This document shows positions 23,890-36,344 of a stretch of DNA of 64,000 nt, piece by piece. A program made the translations under genes and the position numbers. Within the stretch, counting starts at the first letter, position 1. The number at the start of each line of letters is the position of its first letter. Source of the stretch: Phlegmacium glaucopus (Eukaryota > Basidiomycota > Agaricomycetes > Agaricales > Cortinariaceae); the NCBI GenBank assembly GCA_015039465.1, contig MU130708.1, positions 150,201 through 214,200 on the forward strand, written 5' to 3'. The notes under the pieces were generated by a model that saw only the letters and a list, made by a program, of their open reading frames with translations, made no database searches and was not told the origin of the DNA.

Positions 23890-26020
23890 ATGACAAAAGC
23901 CGCATTGGACTCTGATATTTACGGCGGTACCTGCATTTTTTTCTCACTGTACAGCTTCTTCTGAGTTGTTCAATACCCTCAGATATTTACGGGGACGAAG
24001 AAAACGACTTCACAGAAGAGGCCTTGGAAAAATCGGAACTTTCGCAGCAGGGAGGCAGTTCGGGAGAGGCAGAAGTCGATGCACAACCGTCCTCTTCTTC
24101 AATAGAAGTATACGAATCGACAACAAGTACTGGGACTTTGAACCAAGACACATACCGCTCTCTTCCTGCTAAGCCTACTGGGCCTTCTGGCGCCCAATTA
24201 TCATATTCTGCACAAATTGCCAAGCAGTTTTCGGCGTATCAACAAACCCCTAGCCAAGAACGACAACAGCAAAACCCACGTTCTGGCCCAGGCAGACCTC
24301 TTCCTGTTCCATCAGAATCCAAGACAGTTCCTGGAACATCCACTGATACCGTCTTTGGCAAGAAGCCTTCAGAAATGCATGACTCTGGGTGAGTCTATTA
24401 TTCCTTACATTTCTTATTTATGTGTTCTGCTTCACTTGATGGTCAACGCAGCAATGTTCGAGTACTGTGTTTTTCCTCGCGCTTGACACATACACACGTA
24501 TATGCATCGTTCCTTTCATGTTCAATATCCAAGCTATACATGCATACTATGATAACACGTTCAGTGCTGTTATCTTCTCCAGTTTTCTTCATTTGATATC
24601 AGATACTAATTTTGCTTGTACCAATTCTGTCTGGCACTCTCCAACTATCAACTACAACTATTACTTCTGCCTACGTTTACGATTATGACTATGGCTCTAC
24701 ATCTACCATTCGACCATTTAGCAAAATGTTTATCGGAGGTCTTAATTGGGACACAACAGATGGTATCTACTCCCTTGCAAATAACTCGCTGTACACTATA
24801 CTAATCAGCTAATTATGCCTTTCGCAATTGTTTGTGACCCAGAGGGACTGAGAGATTACTTCTCACAATTCGGAAAGGTAGATTACCTTCATGAACACTT
24901 GCTTTGGGTTCTCTCACTTATGAAAAGGTGGATGCATGCACTATAATGCGAGACCCATCGGGGACATCTCGAGGGTTCGCTTTCCTAACTTTCGAGGATG
25001 CAGCGTCTGTTAATACGGTCTTGACCCGTGAACATCTATTGGATGGGAAGGCGGCAAGTATTTATTCTTAGCACGTCAATCTCTTGCTAAGCATAGGTCG
25101 GCACTAACAGATTGATCCAAAGCGCGCAATTCCGCGAGAAGAACATCTCCGTAATACACGCTATTTCGTAGGGGGTTTATCACCTAGTACCACATCTGAC
25201 TCTATGCGCGAATTTTTTGGTGCATATGGCAAAGTCGTCGATGCAACAGTCATGGTGGATCGTGAGTCAGGCCGATCGAAAGGCTTCGGTTTTGTTACTT
25301 TCGAGGATGCAAGCAATTTGGATCAACTGGTTGGAAAAATTGGACTCACATTGGATGATAAGCAGGTACTAGAGTTGCTTCTATTATATTGGTTCTAAGC
25401 CTAATAAATGTTTTTAGATTGAGGTGAAAGCAGCCCAGCCTCGTAGTCAACGAGATCAAACCAGAACTGCAGCGGTTGTACATCCAACACCCACGACCGC
25501 TTTGGAGACATACGACCAAAGAATGCCAGCGTCTAATATGAACTTCATGCCCGCTAACCAACAAAATCCTATGGCTATGCTATATCAGCGCTCGATGGCT
25601 CAAAATCCGCTGGCAATGATGAACATGAATCCGATGATGGGGATGGGGATGATGGGGATGAATGGGTTCAATGCCATGAATAACATGGGTGGCGGTATTC
25701 CCGCAATGAATATGATGGGTACGGGTCTCAATGGACTTGCCAATGGAATGGCTAACGGAATGGGAAACGGAATGGGTAATCTCAATCCAATGAGATTTGG
25801 GGTTGGTCCAATCGGGAATCTTGGGATAGGCAACCAAAGCTTTATGGGAGGTGGTGGCGGACAAGCTGGCGGGGTTCAAGTTAGAAATTCTGGTATGGGG
25901 ATGAGACAGGTAACAGGAGGTGTTGGGCTTAATCATGGAAGGATTGCTGGAAATTCAGGACCGGGACCGACCAGGATGGCGACTCGCGGACAACATGGCT
26001 TCCATCCTTATGCGCGGTAG
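23890..26020 (+). CDS. RNA-binding protein with two RRMs (Hrp1/Musashi type)
   Basis: Seven exons: 23890..23926, 23983..24388, 24722..24762, 24843..24877, 24928..25053, 25111..25365, 25418..26020; 500 aa. Acidic N-terminus (DIYGDEENDF). RRM1 has KMFIGGLNWDTTDEGLRDYF (RNP2) and GTSRGFAFLTFED (RNP1). RRM2 has RYFVGGLSPSTTSDSMREFF and SKGFGFVTFED. The C-terminus is Met/Gly/Asn-rich (about 25540-25900) and typical of prion-like RNA-binding tails. Related proteins bind UA-rich 3' UTR elements in cleavage/polyadenylation and mRNA export. Intron 2 is unusually long (24389-24721, 333 bp). Intron 5 (25054-25110) starts with GC (GCG/GCAAGT), required by frame and family match (DGKA then IDPKRAIPREEHL). 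Confidence 0.93.
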
Positions 26021-26280
26021 TTGTATATTCTACGGTGTTCCCAGGAGACTCTGTATACACCAGACCCTAATCCAAGCTTTGTAAGTTCCACTTCTACAGT
26101 GTAGAGCGGCACTGCTGTAGAAAAAAGTACAATATTACCTTTCTGTGAGATATTATTGTCTAGTGCTTCGAATGATGAAAGGATCTCGTCTAATTTATAC
26201 CAGCACATATTTATACAGGATGTTGAACGCTTATAAACCTCTGAATCTATGCTTGATAGTTCCATGTAGCACCATTGTCA

Positions 26281-28400
26281 TTATGCAGAAACATCTTTCT
26301 TCTCATCACGACTTGGAAGTTCCTCTGTCGATTTGGTAGAGGTAAAATTGTCGGCCATAACAGCTTCGTCCATGAAGGTTTCCTGAGCCGGAAATGCTTT
26401 GGAAAGAACTAGATAGGCAGCAGATGCCGAGAAAAACTAGGCAAAATTTTCATTTCAAAATTGCTGGGTTGGGACAAAAAGGACATACTCCGAAAAGCCA
26501 AGCAATATCAAACAAGAAGGAAGCATTGCCAACTGCAATTTTGGGGTTGATGTTGTTAATCAACCCAGGGAAGGCTGGTGGAATCGATAACAAAAGTGCT
26601 ATAGCCGCTCTCCAATTCTATCATAAAAATAAAAAATGTCAACCTTATGGAATCTGAGCATTTGAGGAGTCGACATACAATTCCATTCCAATATCTATAT
26701 CTTCCATACGGGTCGTACATGGCAGGAACATCAACCTTTCCTCGGTGTATGAGCCAATACTGTTAAAAACCAGTATTATTCAGTAACTATTATAGCAAGT
26801 CGCATAACCGACTGACATCAACTATCATGCTGGGGTTGTTCAGACAAGTCGACAGGAAGAAAACATAATAACACACATTCCAGCAAAAGGGCCTAAAAAT
26901 ACCGTATATCCCGACATAAAGGAGAGAAATCCAGGAGCAGACGCCAAAATCTCCCAAGGACACAAGACCCAACTACCAATAAGAGCGCAGATCACTTGCC
27001 CACGCCTAATGTTAATATAACTTGGAAAGAGGACTGTCATGTCATTTGCAGCGCTTAGACTGTTGGCAGAGATATTGGTGCCAAGTGTTGCCAGAAGGAA
27101 GCTGAAGGAAGCGAAGAAAGCAGCTGCTCGGTTATCCCAACGGTCGATAAGACGAAGGGGATCCCAGATTATCTCGCCGTAAAGAATCTGCCCTGCGGAA
27201 GTCACAGCAATCCCTACATTCATGAAAAAATTGAGTACTGCAAACAGCTTAGACTCTAAAGAGGATGTCACCTGTGAAACCGACGAGAGTAATCGCGACC
27301 GGGATGATGAACAATTGAACGAACTGACTGTCGAAGATGTGAACAATGTTTACTTGGGCAGAACGAAGGTACATACGCCCTTTCATTTTTTGCATAGCGC
27401 TGGAATATATTTAGAATAAAGAGTGGTATTGATTGGCAATGACTCACAGTGAAATCGGGTATATTGACAGCAAGGGTAGAGTAAGTAGCGATAGCACTAT
27501 TCATCGCGCTTAACCAAGCCCAGCTGAGCGCACTTCCTTTCAACCCTGAATGGTTGGGGTCAAGACTGATTTTGGCCGGGACTTTGACATACGACCAGAT
27601 CAATATGCTGAGCCATGCGATGGGAACAAGTATCCCTTTCACAGTGAACAAATGTCTGATTTTCTGAGGTGAGATAAACATGAGAGGTAGCTGGATTATC
27701 CAAAAAAGGAAATAACACATCATTCCTGCATAGAGAATTAAGGGTAAAGCAGTTGAGACTTGTATATTTGTTGACTAACCAACAGTGGTGATATTAGATG
27801 ATGGTGGCAATTGATTGGGTATTTTTACAATTGAGGGCCATATTGCCTTCAACATTTGGTAGACTGCTTCCGAGCCCGTAAAAGACTACGTTGCTATAGC
27901 TGAGCAAAGCGTCACCGGAATACTCGGAAGAACTCACCTGAACTCCGAACCAGAACATTGAAAGAACAACGCGACTGATCACCGTAAAGTAACTCAACCA
28001 AAATCCGAACGACGATCGATTTAGTACAGGGAAAGCAATGTGCAATCGTGCACCAATCGTTCCGTTTAGGACCATGACGACCTGCCGAAATTATGTCTGA
28101 ATGATGTTCGATTTGGAAAATGGAATGAGTAGCTACAGCGATGATACAGTGTGCCACAGCAATAGCAGGAAGAGCCTGCCGCCAAGAGAGTCCGACGGCT
28201 AACATAGAGCTTGCTAGTTGCCAAACGGCAGCATTGGCGGCATCTGAAATCCAGTAAGCCACGTAATTCCAAGTTGTCCAAGTGCGCTTTTCTGGTGGCA
28301 CGGGATCCATATCTTGGTTGCTCCATCTCGCGGAGGGCCCATACATGGTGGATTGTTGTTCAAGAGACCATTTGGAGGGACTCAATAACCCTAGCTTCAT
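26281..28400 (-). CDS. NCS1-family nucleobase/allantoin-type permease
   Basis: Eleven exons, complement(26281..26436, 26489..26617, 26679..26759, 26817..26829, 26877..27192, 27272..27327, 27377..27399, 27448..27725, 27780..27885, 27938..28081, 28137..28400), 521 aa. The family signature is strong: NQDMDPVPPEKRTWTTWNY near the start, NGTIGARLHIAFPVLNRSSF, FTGSEAVYQMLKAIWPSI, NIPDFTRYAKNERAQFVQLF, then DPLRLIDRWDNRAAAFFASF, NISANSLSAANDMTVLFP, INIRRGQVICALIG and GFLSFMSGYTVFLGPFAG. About twelve membrane helices are expected. NCS1 carriers import uracil, allantoin, cytosine, thiamine or related compounds with a cation at the plasma membrane. The exact substrate is not readable. The 13-nt exon 26817-26829 (adding I-M-I-V-D) is required to join frames. 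Divergent from FIG4. Confidence 0.93.
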
Positions 28401-28555
28401 GTTGGAAAGCGTGCTAGTGGGTCAAGAAGCGGGGAAGCGAAGAAGCGAAGAAGCATGGGTCTTATAACTAGCCAGGGTAATGCGTCCACATGGAACAGAT
28501 AATGGTAGTATGGTTGAAAGACGGGAGCTCATTAGATAAGCCTTCCTCCTTGTGA
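28401..28555. promoter_or_regulatory. Divergent promoter interval, NCS1 permease / FIG4
   Basis: 155 bp between the two start codons, serving both genes. No individual element can be assigned with confidence. Confidence 0.5.
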
Positions 28556-31500
28556 ATGGATTCCAGCGATTCTCCGGTTATCTCACTAGCATTAGAAATA
28601 CCCATAAATTCTGTTTCTCATGATTTCCCAGCTCCTCAGCCTGTTGCAGTGGAAGAATCAGTGCATCAAAAAAGCCGTCAGCCTTCAGTTCGACTCTTCC
28701 CTGCTTTCAACAAATTCATTCTCTATGAAAATCGCTTGCGTTTCTTTATAATTGCTTCCAATGCCTCAGATTCTCGCCACCGTATCATCAAAGTCGATCG
28801 CACGTCTCAGGAAGAACTCAATATCGTAGAAGATGAAGCCGAGTATAGCGGCAAACAGATGAGCGCAATGCTCAAAATGTTGGATGATGGAAATCGTGCT
28901 TCAGGTGGCTTAGGGAAAGCAAAGGTTTTCTTTGGAATTGCGGGTTTGTTAATCTTGAGATATCCGAAGAAACTCGATGGTTGAATCCTATGTTAGGCTT
29001 CATACGCTTCACGGCGGGGTGGTATATGATTTTGGTCTCCAAACGTAGCGTCGTTGCGCTGCTGGGTGGCCATTACCTCTATCACTGCGAAAATTCCGAC
29101 ATTATGCCAGTTTGCTTCAACCACAAGATAGACAAACCCTCAGAGGAGCAGCGACTTATGAACATATTCAAGCAAGTCGATATGTCCAAAAACTTTTACT
29201 TCAGGTATTTCCTAATATTAGTCATCGCAGTATACATTAATTAAAAAGGCCAATACAAGTTACACATATGACCTGACTTCCACTCTTCAGCATAATTTAA
29301 CAGGGTCAGCCCTCACTGGTGAAAATACCTGGCCTATCAACGACCGTTTTGCATGGAACTTTCACATGCTCACCGCACCGTTTGCTGAATGCGAATCTCC
29401 TCCGTTGAAACACTACTGGCTTCTTCCACTGGTTCATGGTCATGTTGATCAAGCAAGTGGGTAGCTACAAGTTTATCTCATTCCATATTTACGGAACCTT
29501 TACTTAGAGCTTACTGTCCTGGGACGTGTTATCTTCGTGACGCTTATTGCCCGCAGATCGAGGCATTTTGCTGGCGCGCGCTATCTCAAACGAGGTGTCA
29601 ACAACGAGGTAATTTCACTCATTTCGAGCCGTAGTACAATGGCATCCTCATCATCAAGTGTCAAGGGTAATGTTGCAAATGAAGTGGAAACGGAACAGAT
29701 CATATCCGAGGCCCTGACAACACCCTTTTATTATCCTACTCGTGGTGAAGTTGAAGGACATCGGAATAGGCGCCCGAATCCTAACTATACAAGCTATGTT
29801 CAGGTATCTGTATTTCTTCGTTTACAGTATTGTCTCTTCTCATCACTTGAAGTATCGAGGCAGCATACCAATATACTGGACGCAGGAGACTAACAGTATG
29901 AGCCCAAAGCCTCCAATTGAGAGTGGGTTTATTTTATTCTATTTTTATTCTAATTGATCAAGAGCGCCGATTTGCCCAGTCAGCGTGGTGGATCCCTTCT
30001 ACACTGCAGCATCACGTCATTTTGACAATCTTTTCCAACGCTACGGTGCTCCAATCACGATACTAAATCTCATCAAGAGGCGGGAACCTGTTCCTCGAGA
30101 ATCGAAATTACTAGATGAGTATACGCAATGTGTGAGATACCTAAATCAGTTTCTGCCACGTGATAAGAGGATGGTATATCGTGCATGGGATATGTCTCGA
30201 GCATACAAAGAGTGGGCTCTGCCATCGAAGTCTCATCTGACTTTTCGTTGAACCACTTGTTTAGGAAAACTCAAGACGTAATTAGCTATCTTGAAGATAT
30301 CGCTGAAGAATCCATTCAAATGACTGGTTTTTTTCACTCTGGCCCGGAACCCTATTCTCATTTCCTCAATTCTGAAAGAGAGTAAGCTTGTTTTTTGAGT
30401 TTCATCTACCTATCTGACATATCGTTCAGAGGGGGCAAAGCATCGTGGCGAAGCATGATTTCGCTGCAAAATGGTATATGCCGAACCAATTGCGTAGACT
30501 GTCTAGATCGAACAAATGCTGCCCAATTCGTTTTCGGAAAGCGGGCCCTTGGTCATCAACTGTATGCGCTTGGAGTAGTTGACAGCCCGAATTTGGCCTT
30601 TGATTCGGATGCGGTGAACATGCTTACAGAAATGTATCACGATCATGGTGATAGTGAGTCCGCAGTGGCTTTCTTCTCGGCAGGATCTTGATATTGTCTT
30701 TGCTAGCTATTGCGCTGCAATATACTGGTAGCGCGCTTGTCAATCGGGTGGAAACATATCGACGCATGCCTCATTGGAATAGCCATTCGCGTGACATTAT
30801 CGAGAACATTCGACGATTTTATACCAATTCTCTCCTTGGTCAGTAACCTTTGAACTTTCGCCTTGGTTTTCTAATAGATTTGGGATGCAGATGCAGACAA
30901 ACAAACCGCGATTAACCTTTTCTTGGGAGTACAGAATGAAAGAACTGTTGCGTATCCTCCGGTGAGAGGAGGATATCAGAAATGGTTTCATGAGGAACAC
31001 CTAAAATCTGCGTATATTTTGAGCGAATGCGATAAAAGCCTTCGCTCTTTTGTTCAACAAAAGGGAGATTTCTGGGTCGAATATTATCGGCCGTTGCTGT
31101 TCACGTCCCTTGGAAAACATTTTGCGTACTCCATGAATAGTACTCTGAAGCTACCAGGGTACGTCAACTTCCCTATTCTTGTTCAACATATATTCAAGCA
31201 TTCATGACGCAGGAAAACTGCGAAAGACATGAATCACAGTCCATTTCAAGCTCATGGTTATCGGCATGGTGACCCTCCTTCTCGGTAAACTCCAAAATAT
31301 CCTTGTCTGATCGTCCGGAAATCTCTAAGACGGTTTGAAAAATAGGGTTGTTCAAGGTGTTCGACGTTGGATTGGCTCTCATCCGCCATCGAATCAGAAT
31401 AAGGTGCATGGAAATTTGATCTCGAACCCCGAAACTCACAAAAATTTGGCGGAACACACGCTGGATCGGTATTCGACTGAAGTAATTGCGAAGCAGTTGC

Positions 31501-31844
31501 TTGATCCTGTTGTATCGGAAGTTGAAGAGGCAGAATATCAAGGGTCAGTTCCCCCCCCCCCCCTTCGATCTTTTCATGAATGTTCAAGTCCTCTGAATAG
31601 GTATATTGATCAATGTCAAGAACTTCTAGATGCACCGGAGACTTTGGGCGAACGCAAGGCTTTGGAGGTTTATGCTTTAGCTGTTCAGACAGCTAGAGGC
31701 GATAGTCAGGATTATTGGCCGGAAGAGATTCCAAAAGAATTCTTTTCTTATATCGAACGCAGTTCTACACAGTATCTCGATGGTGGTAAGAAGGAAGCAT
31801 TACTAGTGTCTTTCGATTATGATCGGTGGTTGAGTGGGGGATGA
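28556..31844 (+). CDS. FIG4: Sac-domain polyphosphoinositide phosphatase Fig4
   Basis: Fourteen exons: 28556..28943, 28997..29204, 29260..29456, 29508..29608, 29666..29803, 29853..29922, 29980..30211, 30265..30381, 30430..30653, 30707..30838, 30891..31158, 31213..31284, 31346..31543, 31601..31844; 862 aa, close to yeast Fig4. Sac domain landmarks are [19 protein letters not shown] at the N-terminus, FFYSYTYDLT-type sequence, [10 protein letters not shown], and the catalytic CX5R loop in [16 protein letters not shown] (about residue 505). Fig4 removes the 5-phosphate from PI(3,5)P2 and works with the Fab1-Vac14 complex on vacuole or endosome membranes. Intron 13 (31544-31600) contains a run of about 15 C. 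The C-terminal tail after exon 12 is less conserved and its boundaries are less sure. Confidence 0.93.
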
Positions 31845-31951
31845 GCTTGACAGATGGGCTGTGAGGGCGTTGACGGTCATTTTGATTCCCATATACTCAG
31901 TACATCGCGAGTTGCATTATAATGCACTTAGTATGTATGCTGTTGTGCATT

Positions 31952-33826
31952 TCATTCCTTTTTACTACGTCGCACAGATAGGTCTAGATAACGTCCTGAC
32001 GACTTCCACCATGTCCCTAGACATGTAATTGCTAGGGCTACGCCAAATCCAACATGAAGCAATACAAACTTGTCCAATATGGCAGACCGCCCTAGGTCAG
32101 TTGCAAGGCGCTCAGCGTTGAATTGTTTCCTACTAAGACGGAGCAGGACAGAAGAAAGAGCGCAAGTGATGGAGAGACTCCATGAAGGTAAAGCGTCTGA
32201 CCAGCGGAAAGCACGCTGCTGAGAGCCTTGGTTCGTGAAGTATGTAGAAACGAAGTGGAGGCAGTATGTGATCCGAGCGGAGAGGTTGAAAATGTTTGCG
32301 TATACTAGGGATGCGTCGCCTAGGCCTAGACGGTAGAGGCAGATAGTTGCGAGTATGTAAATTACTGAGAAGCCAATCATCCAGCTGTTTCGGAAGTTAA
32401 GACAAGGACGACAGATAGTAAGATATGAGTATCTACGCACCGGCTTTGTTCGTTGAAGTCTTTTGGAGATGCCACACTTGATAGGAAGGCTTCGAGTCCG
32501 CCATTGAGAGCTAAGACGGGAATATACCATATCCATGCAGCTAGTATGCGTGGTGCACTTGTTGCCATGTATTGTTGTGGAAGCAGGAGAGGTAGAAATA
32601 TTGGTAGATAAGCGCTTCCGAAGGTGACGAAGATGAGTGAAAGTGATGCCTGGATTGATAAAAGGGAGTGCAGGGTGCTTGCCGCTTGCGTTATTGAACG
32701 CGTCTTTTCTTCAGAATCGATTTCTTTAGAGGCATTGTTAAGGATTCTTGAGAAAAAGACTCGTAGAGTTTCCTCGATTGGTTGGAAAACGATGCGAGCG
32801 ATAAGTGAACCTATGGACTGATGGTTAATCTGTCTGTACTTGAGTCGTAGTAGAGTAGATGGCTGACCATAATTGACAGCGAGAGCATATCCTCCTTGGT
32901 CGTGTAAAGGACTGAACCATGTCAGGATCATCTTATCCCCTTCCGTTAAAAAGTGCTTTACAAGCGACTGGGAACTCATACTTAAAGAGAGCAGTAGTAA
33001 TTCTTGATCAATGTAGCTCAGTAGTGTCCCGCTGGAGAAAGGAAGAAGAGTGACAGAGTCAGTTGAGGGCGTTAGGATAGCTTAACATAATCATTATACC
33101 TAGATGCAGAAGGTCTCTTCAGCCGCATATGTTGGTCTCCGAAATGGGATATGTATACAAGGAACATCACCATGCTGTACATTAATTGTCCAGCAGCGAA
33201 TGCAATAAGGGCAAGATCTTCGCCCTTCGCTCGACTTGTGTTATAGACGAGGAGTAGAAATGTTGTTAGGCTCTTGCTGGTGATGCCCAAGCCTTCGGCA
33301 CGTACTCGGATGCCCGTTTTTAGATCAGCCATTGCTCTGCAAGCTTATGAGATGAATGAGATAGAGAATATAAACGGTCGACAAACTTGTTATATAGGGG
33401 TTCACATAACAGTTCCCACAAAGCTGCAACTGCATATATCGCGATCGCACTGTTGAAATAAGGCTGCTCTTGCATTTCCTGAGAAGCAACGTGCGCATAC
33501 ACCAAACAAGTAGACAGAGCAAGCGGAACACCGAAGATAATAGGGAGAAAAGACATGTTCGTCCGTTTAACGTTCGTGTCCGCATGTGCACTGACGCGCA
33601 ACAGTGCATTTCGTACGCCTTCTCGGCTGAGGAATAGGATGGTGCTTAGTATGAGCTCGAACTGGATTGCGGCTGCTCCAAATGCGCTTGGGGAGGCTAG
33701 ACGGAATAAGGCTTGGTTTAGTGCGAAAGTGAAGAATCGGGAGAAGAGTTGGAGTGCCATTAGGGAGGACGCTGAGGACATGGAAGAGTTGAGCAGGTGG
33801 CTCGCTGAATCTGCGGAGCTCGCCAT
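31952..33826 (-). CDS. RFT1: Lipid-linked oligosaccharide translocation protein Rft1
   Basis: Five exons, complement(31952..32384, 32441..32810, 32868..33031, 33100..33336, 33387..33826), 547 aa. Hallmarks: LMALQLFSRFFTFALNQALF near the start, IQFELILSTILFLSREGVRN, the family core [45 protein letters not shown], and AWIWYIPVLALNGGLEAFL. A multi-pass ER membrane protein of the MOP/flippase-like superfamily, needed for handling of Man5GlcNAc2-PP-dolichol in N-glycosylation. Whether it is the flippase itself is debated. The protein ends RRSKKE, near-dilysine and compatible with ER retention. Its 3' end faces that of FIG4 at 107 bp distance. Confidence 0.94.
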
Positions 33827-34046
33827 AGTCTTCGACGAGGAGAAACGATACTGATAATTACATAATAAGGAAATTACAGTTACACACTATGTACAAATTG
33901 TGCACCAATGTTAGCAACTATAAGTCATCAAAAATCTTGGTCCTGATTTCAGGACCATTCATAGACATGAAAACATAAGATCGAAAGAAAGATGCAAAGC
34001 AAGAGAGCAATAAAATTTAAATAGTCACACAAATACACATCCCACG

Positions 34047-35400
34047 TTAACCACTGTCATCTTCGCTGACTTCTTCTTCCGCCATTAATGCTCGTCGATT
34101 CGAAGGTGGAGGAGAGTGGCCTTCGTCTTCGATGCTGTTGAATTCGATGTGGCGCTGTTCCCGAATTAATGTCTTCGCGAATAATTGGGGTGCGCCTGCA
34201 ATAGCTTCTGCGAAAGCCAAAGCTACACCAACTGACGCGCTCAGTACACGCCAATTGGATCCTAGAACGTCTAGACCGACAACTTCTGTGCGAGAAGCGA
34301 TGAAGGCGTAAGGATACCCCACTTGCGCTGCGAGACGGATGATGGATGCAGTCAATGGATCAAAGGGTGCGATAAGAGTCGCAGAGGGCACCTCAGCTGG
34401 GGATGGCGTGTTGGCGGGGTTGAAGGAAATTACACTGCCAACAAGAGCTGGGATGATAAGGGTGGGAATGGCCCAGTGCAAGATTACCTGCCAAAAGGCA
34501 GCAGTTTGGAAAATGCTCCATGGGGGGTAGGGAACTGAGAGGAGGGGCCCTGCTTGGTTTTTGGGTGAAAGGGGAACCTGAAGATGTGGTATTTGTGTAA
34601 ATAAATGTGAGATGGATAGTGAAACGCACCTGCAGGATTTTCCATGGGACGATGATGGAGATTACACAGACCAGCTCAAACATGGCGGTCAATGACCAGA
34701 TGTTGCGAGAGTTCGACAAGAACTATAGTAGAATGAGTTAATGGTTCAAATACAGTTAAGGATCTGGGAATTACGAGACGGATTGCAGCCAAGAGTTCAT
34801 GGACATTATGAATGATTTCTTGCTGCCTGCACTGAACGACGGCTTTCAATTCTGACGGCTTGGGCAAGTGACTGATGAGACTCTTGGATGGGCTAGGCGG
34901 GAGGGGCGGCAAGCTGCTGGGAGTGATAGCGTCGATTTGACGCGAAGATCGATTTGGTGAGCCCTCCATGGGCGTCAAGGGGTCTTTCAAGAACATGGAG
35001 ATATCGCGAAGATCTTTGACTGGTGTGTTCTCTCTGATCGGATCAAGAGCCCTGATTCGGCGACCTGAAGATGATTTAGGCTTTTCCATAATCTCGGAAG
35101 TCGAGGGTGCGAAACGTCCACTATAGATGGCGAATAAGGGATCTCGCGAAGCTATTAGAGAGGTTTGTCATACCTTAGAGGCGCGACTTGGGGTTGAAGA
35201 CTTCTTTTCCGCTTTCCAAATAAACCAGCAAATGTTGGATCGTCTTCCAACGCGTCCTGATTATTGTCGAGGTGTTTCTTGATTCTAGCTTGAAGTTCAT
35301 CTTTTGTTCCAGAATTGCTGAGCTTAAGGGCAACTGCAATTTCCTGTAATTCCGATTTCTTTTTTGGCGGAAGAGCACCTGAATAGGCGACGGGTGCCAT
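34047..35400 (-). CDS. SAP-domain protein with C-terminal membrane segments
   Basis: Four exons, complement(34047..34577, 34630..34722, 34775..35120, 35174..35400), 398 aa. The first exon encodes a SAP helix-extension-helix motif ([33 protein letters not shown]), normally a DNA-binding module. A disordered Ser/Pro linker follows ([11 protein letters not shown]), then hydrophobic segments: [20 protein letters not shown], a second at [19 protein letters not shown] and a third near [18 protein letters not shown]. The tail is acidic. A 53-bp intron (35121-35173) joins the SAP exon to the membrane part in frame. SAP plus membrane helices recalls inner nuclear membrane proteins that tether chromatin (Heh/Src1 type), but I do not recognise this exact family. 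The nuclear-envelope role is inference. Confidence 0.75.
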
Positions 35401-35597
35401 GAGGGGAGAGGAGAGGTTAAACAGTTTCAATAAACAGAGTGTCACGAGTGGGAGTTATTTACGCGACATGCACGTGATCCCATTGTTATTTTGGGATGAT
35501 GGTGGTCAAGGCCTCTTCAAGGCTATGTCTGTCTGGCTGCCATGGTCGCCTTGTTATTAACTTAAAGACTCACAGAAACTCATTTCAAACTACCATC
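35401..35597. promoter_or_regulatory. Divergent intergenic interval
   Basis: 197 bp between the start codons of the SAP-membrane gene (minus) and the cysteine-rich protein gene (plus). It should contain both promoters. No specific site identified. Confidence 0.4.
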
Positions 35598-36261
35598 ATG
35601 TTTAGATTCCTTCTCTTTCTTTCCCTTTCTTTTCTCGCAGTGCGAGGTAAGAATTGTTGCTACATCACCCCTGTCGTTGGTCACTTATCGCTTCATTCAG
35701 CCTTGGAAAAGTTCAACATCACCGTTGACAACCGAATTCTCTTTATACCTGATATCTTAAATATATCTGATAGCCCGGTCACAAGAGCAGTGAGTCTAGT
35801 CAAATGAAGTCTGTGCACTGGTTAATTTCGATTCGATAGTGCAAAACCAACTGCTCTGAGACATCAACGAGGTTTAAGGCTTGTAGTGATGATATCCAGT
35901 GTCTCTGCAGGGCAGATACTGTCGCTTCTCTGCTAGCCTGCGAAACCTGTATGTTCCAATTCCTCATCAAGGTCAACAAGCCAGCGCCCGACTTTCGGGC
36001 TGGATCCACCCCCGTCCTTGCAGGTATGTAATTGATCTTGCACAAGATGCGGATGGTGACACTGTTTAATTAATAGCATATGCGGGTGCTTGTCTCTCTC
36101 AAGGCAATGTGACCCTTGCTGCCAATCAAACGACGCTTGTCCTGCCTAGCAGTTGGAATGGGCCTTTTGTGGCTATCCTACCTCTTGGCGGTGTTGCTGT
36201 GACTGTCATCGTTGGGGCTGTTATAGCGTTGTCGGCGCTGTTGATATTGTCTAATATGTAG
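35598..36261 (+). CDS. Small cysteine-rich surface or secreted protein, CFEM-like
   Basis: Five exons: 35598..35646, 35701..35710, 35774..35789, 35840..36023, 36077..36261; 147 aa. The start is a signal peptide (MFRFLLFLSLSFLAVRA). The mature part has eight cysteines, with CKTNC, FKAC, IQCLC and ACETC groups as in CFEM-like domains, and a later AGAC. N-glycosylation sites are possible at NVT and NQT. The C-terminus is a hydrophobic helix (VAILPLGGVAVTVIVGAVIA), giving a membrane anchor or GPI-signal-like end. Fungal CFEM proteins act in haem/iron uptake, adhesion or host interaction, but no role is certain here. Exons 2 (10 nt) and 3 (16 nt) are very small. They are chosen because they alone keep the cysteine-rich frame. 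Confidence 0.72.
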
Positions 36262-36344
36262 AGTAGTTCCCACGATTGTTAAATTTAAACCCCGCCAATG
36301 TGATTGAAGTGCCGTGGTCTGGCAAAGTTCTTCATCCTTCAAGC

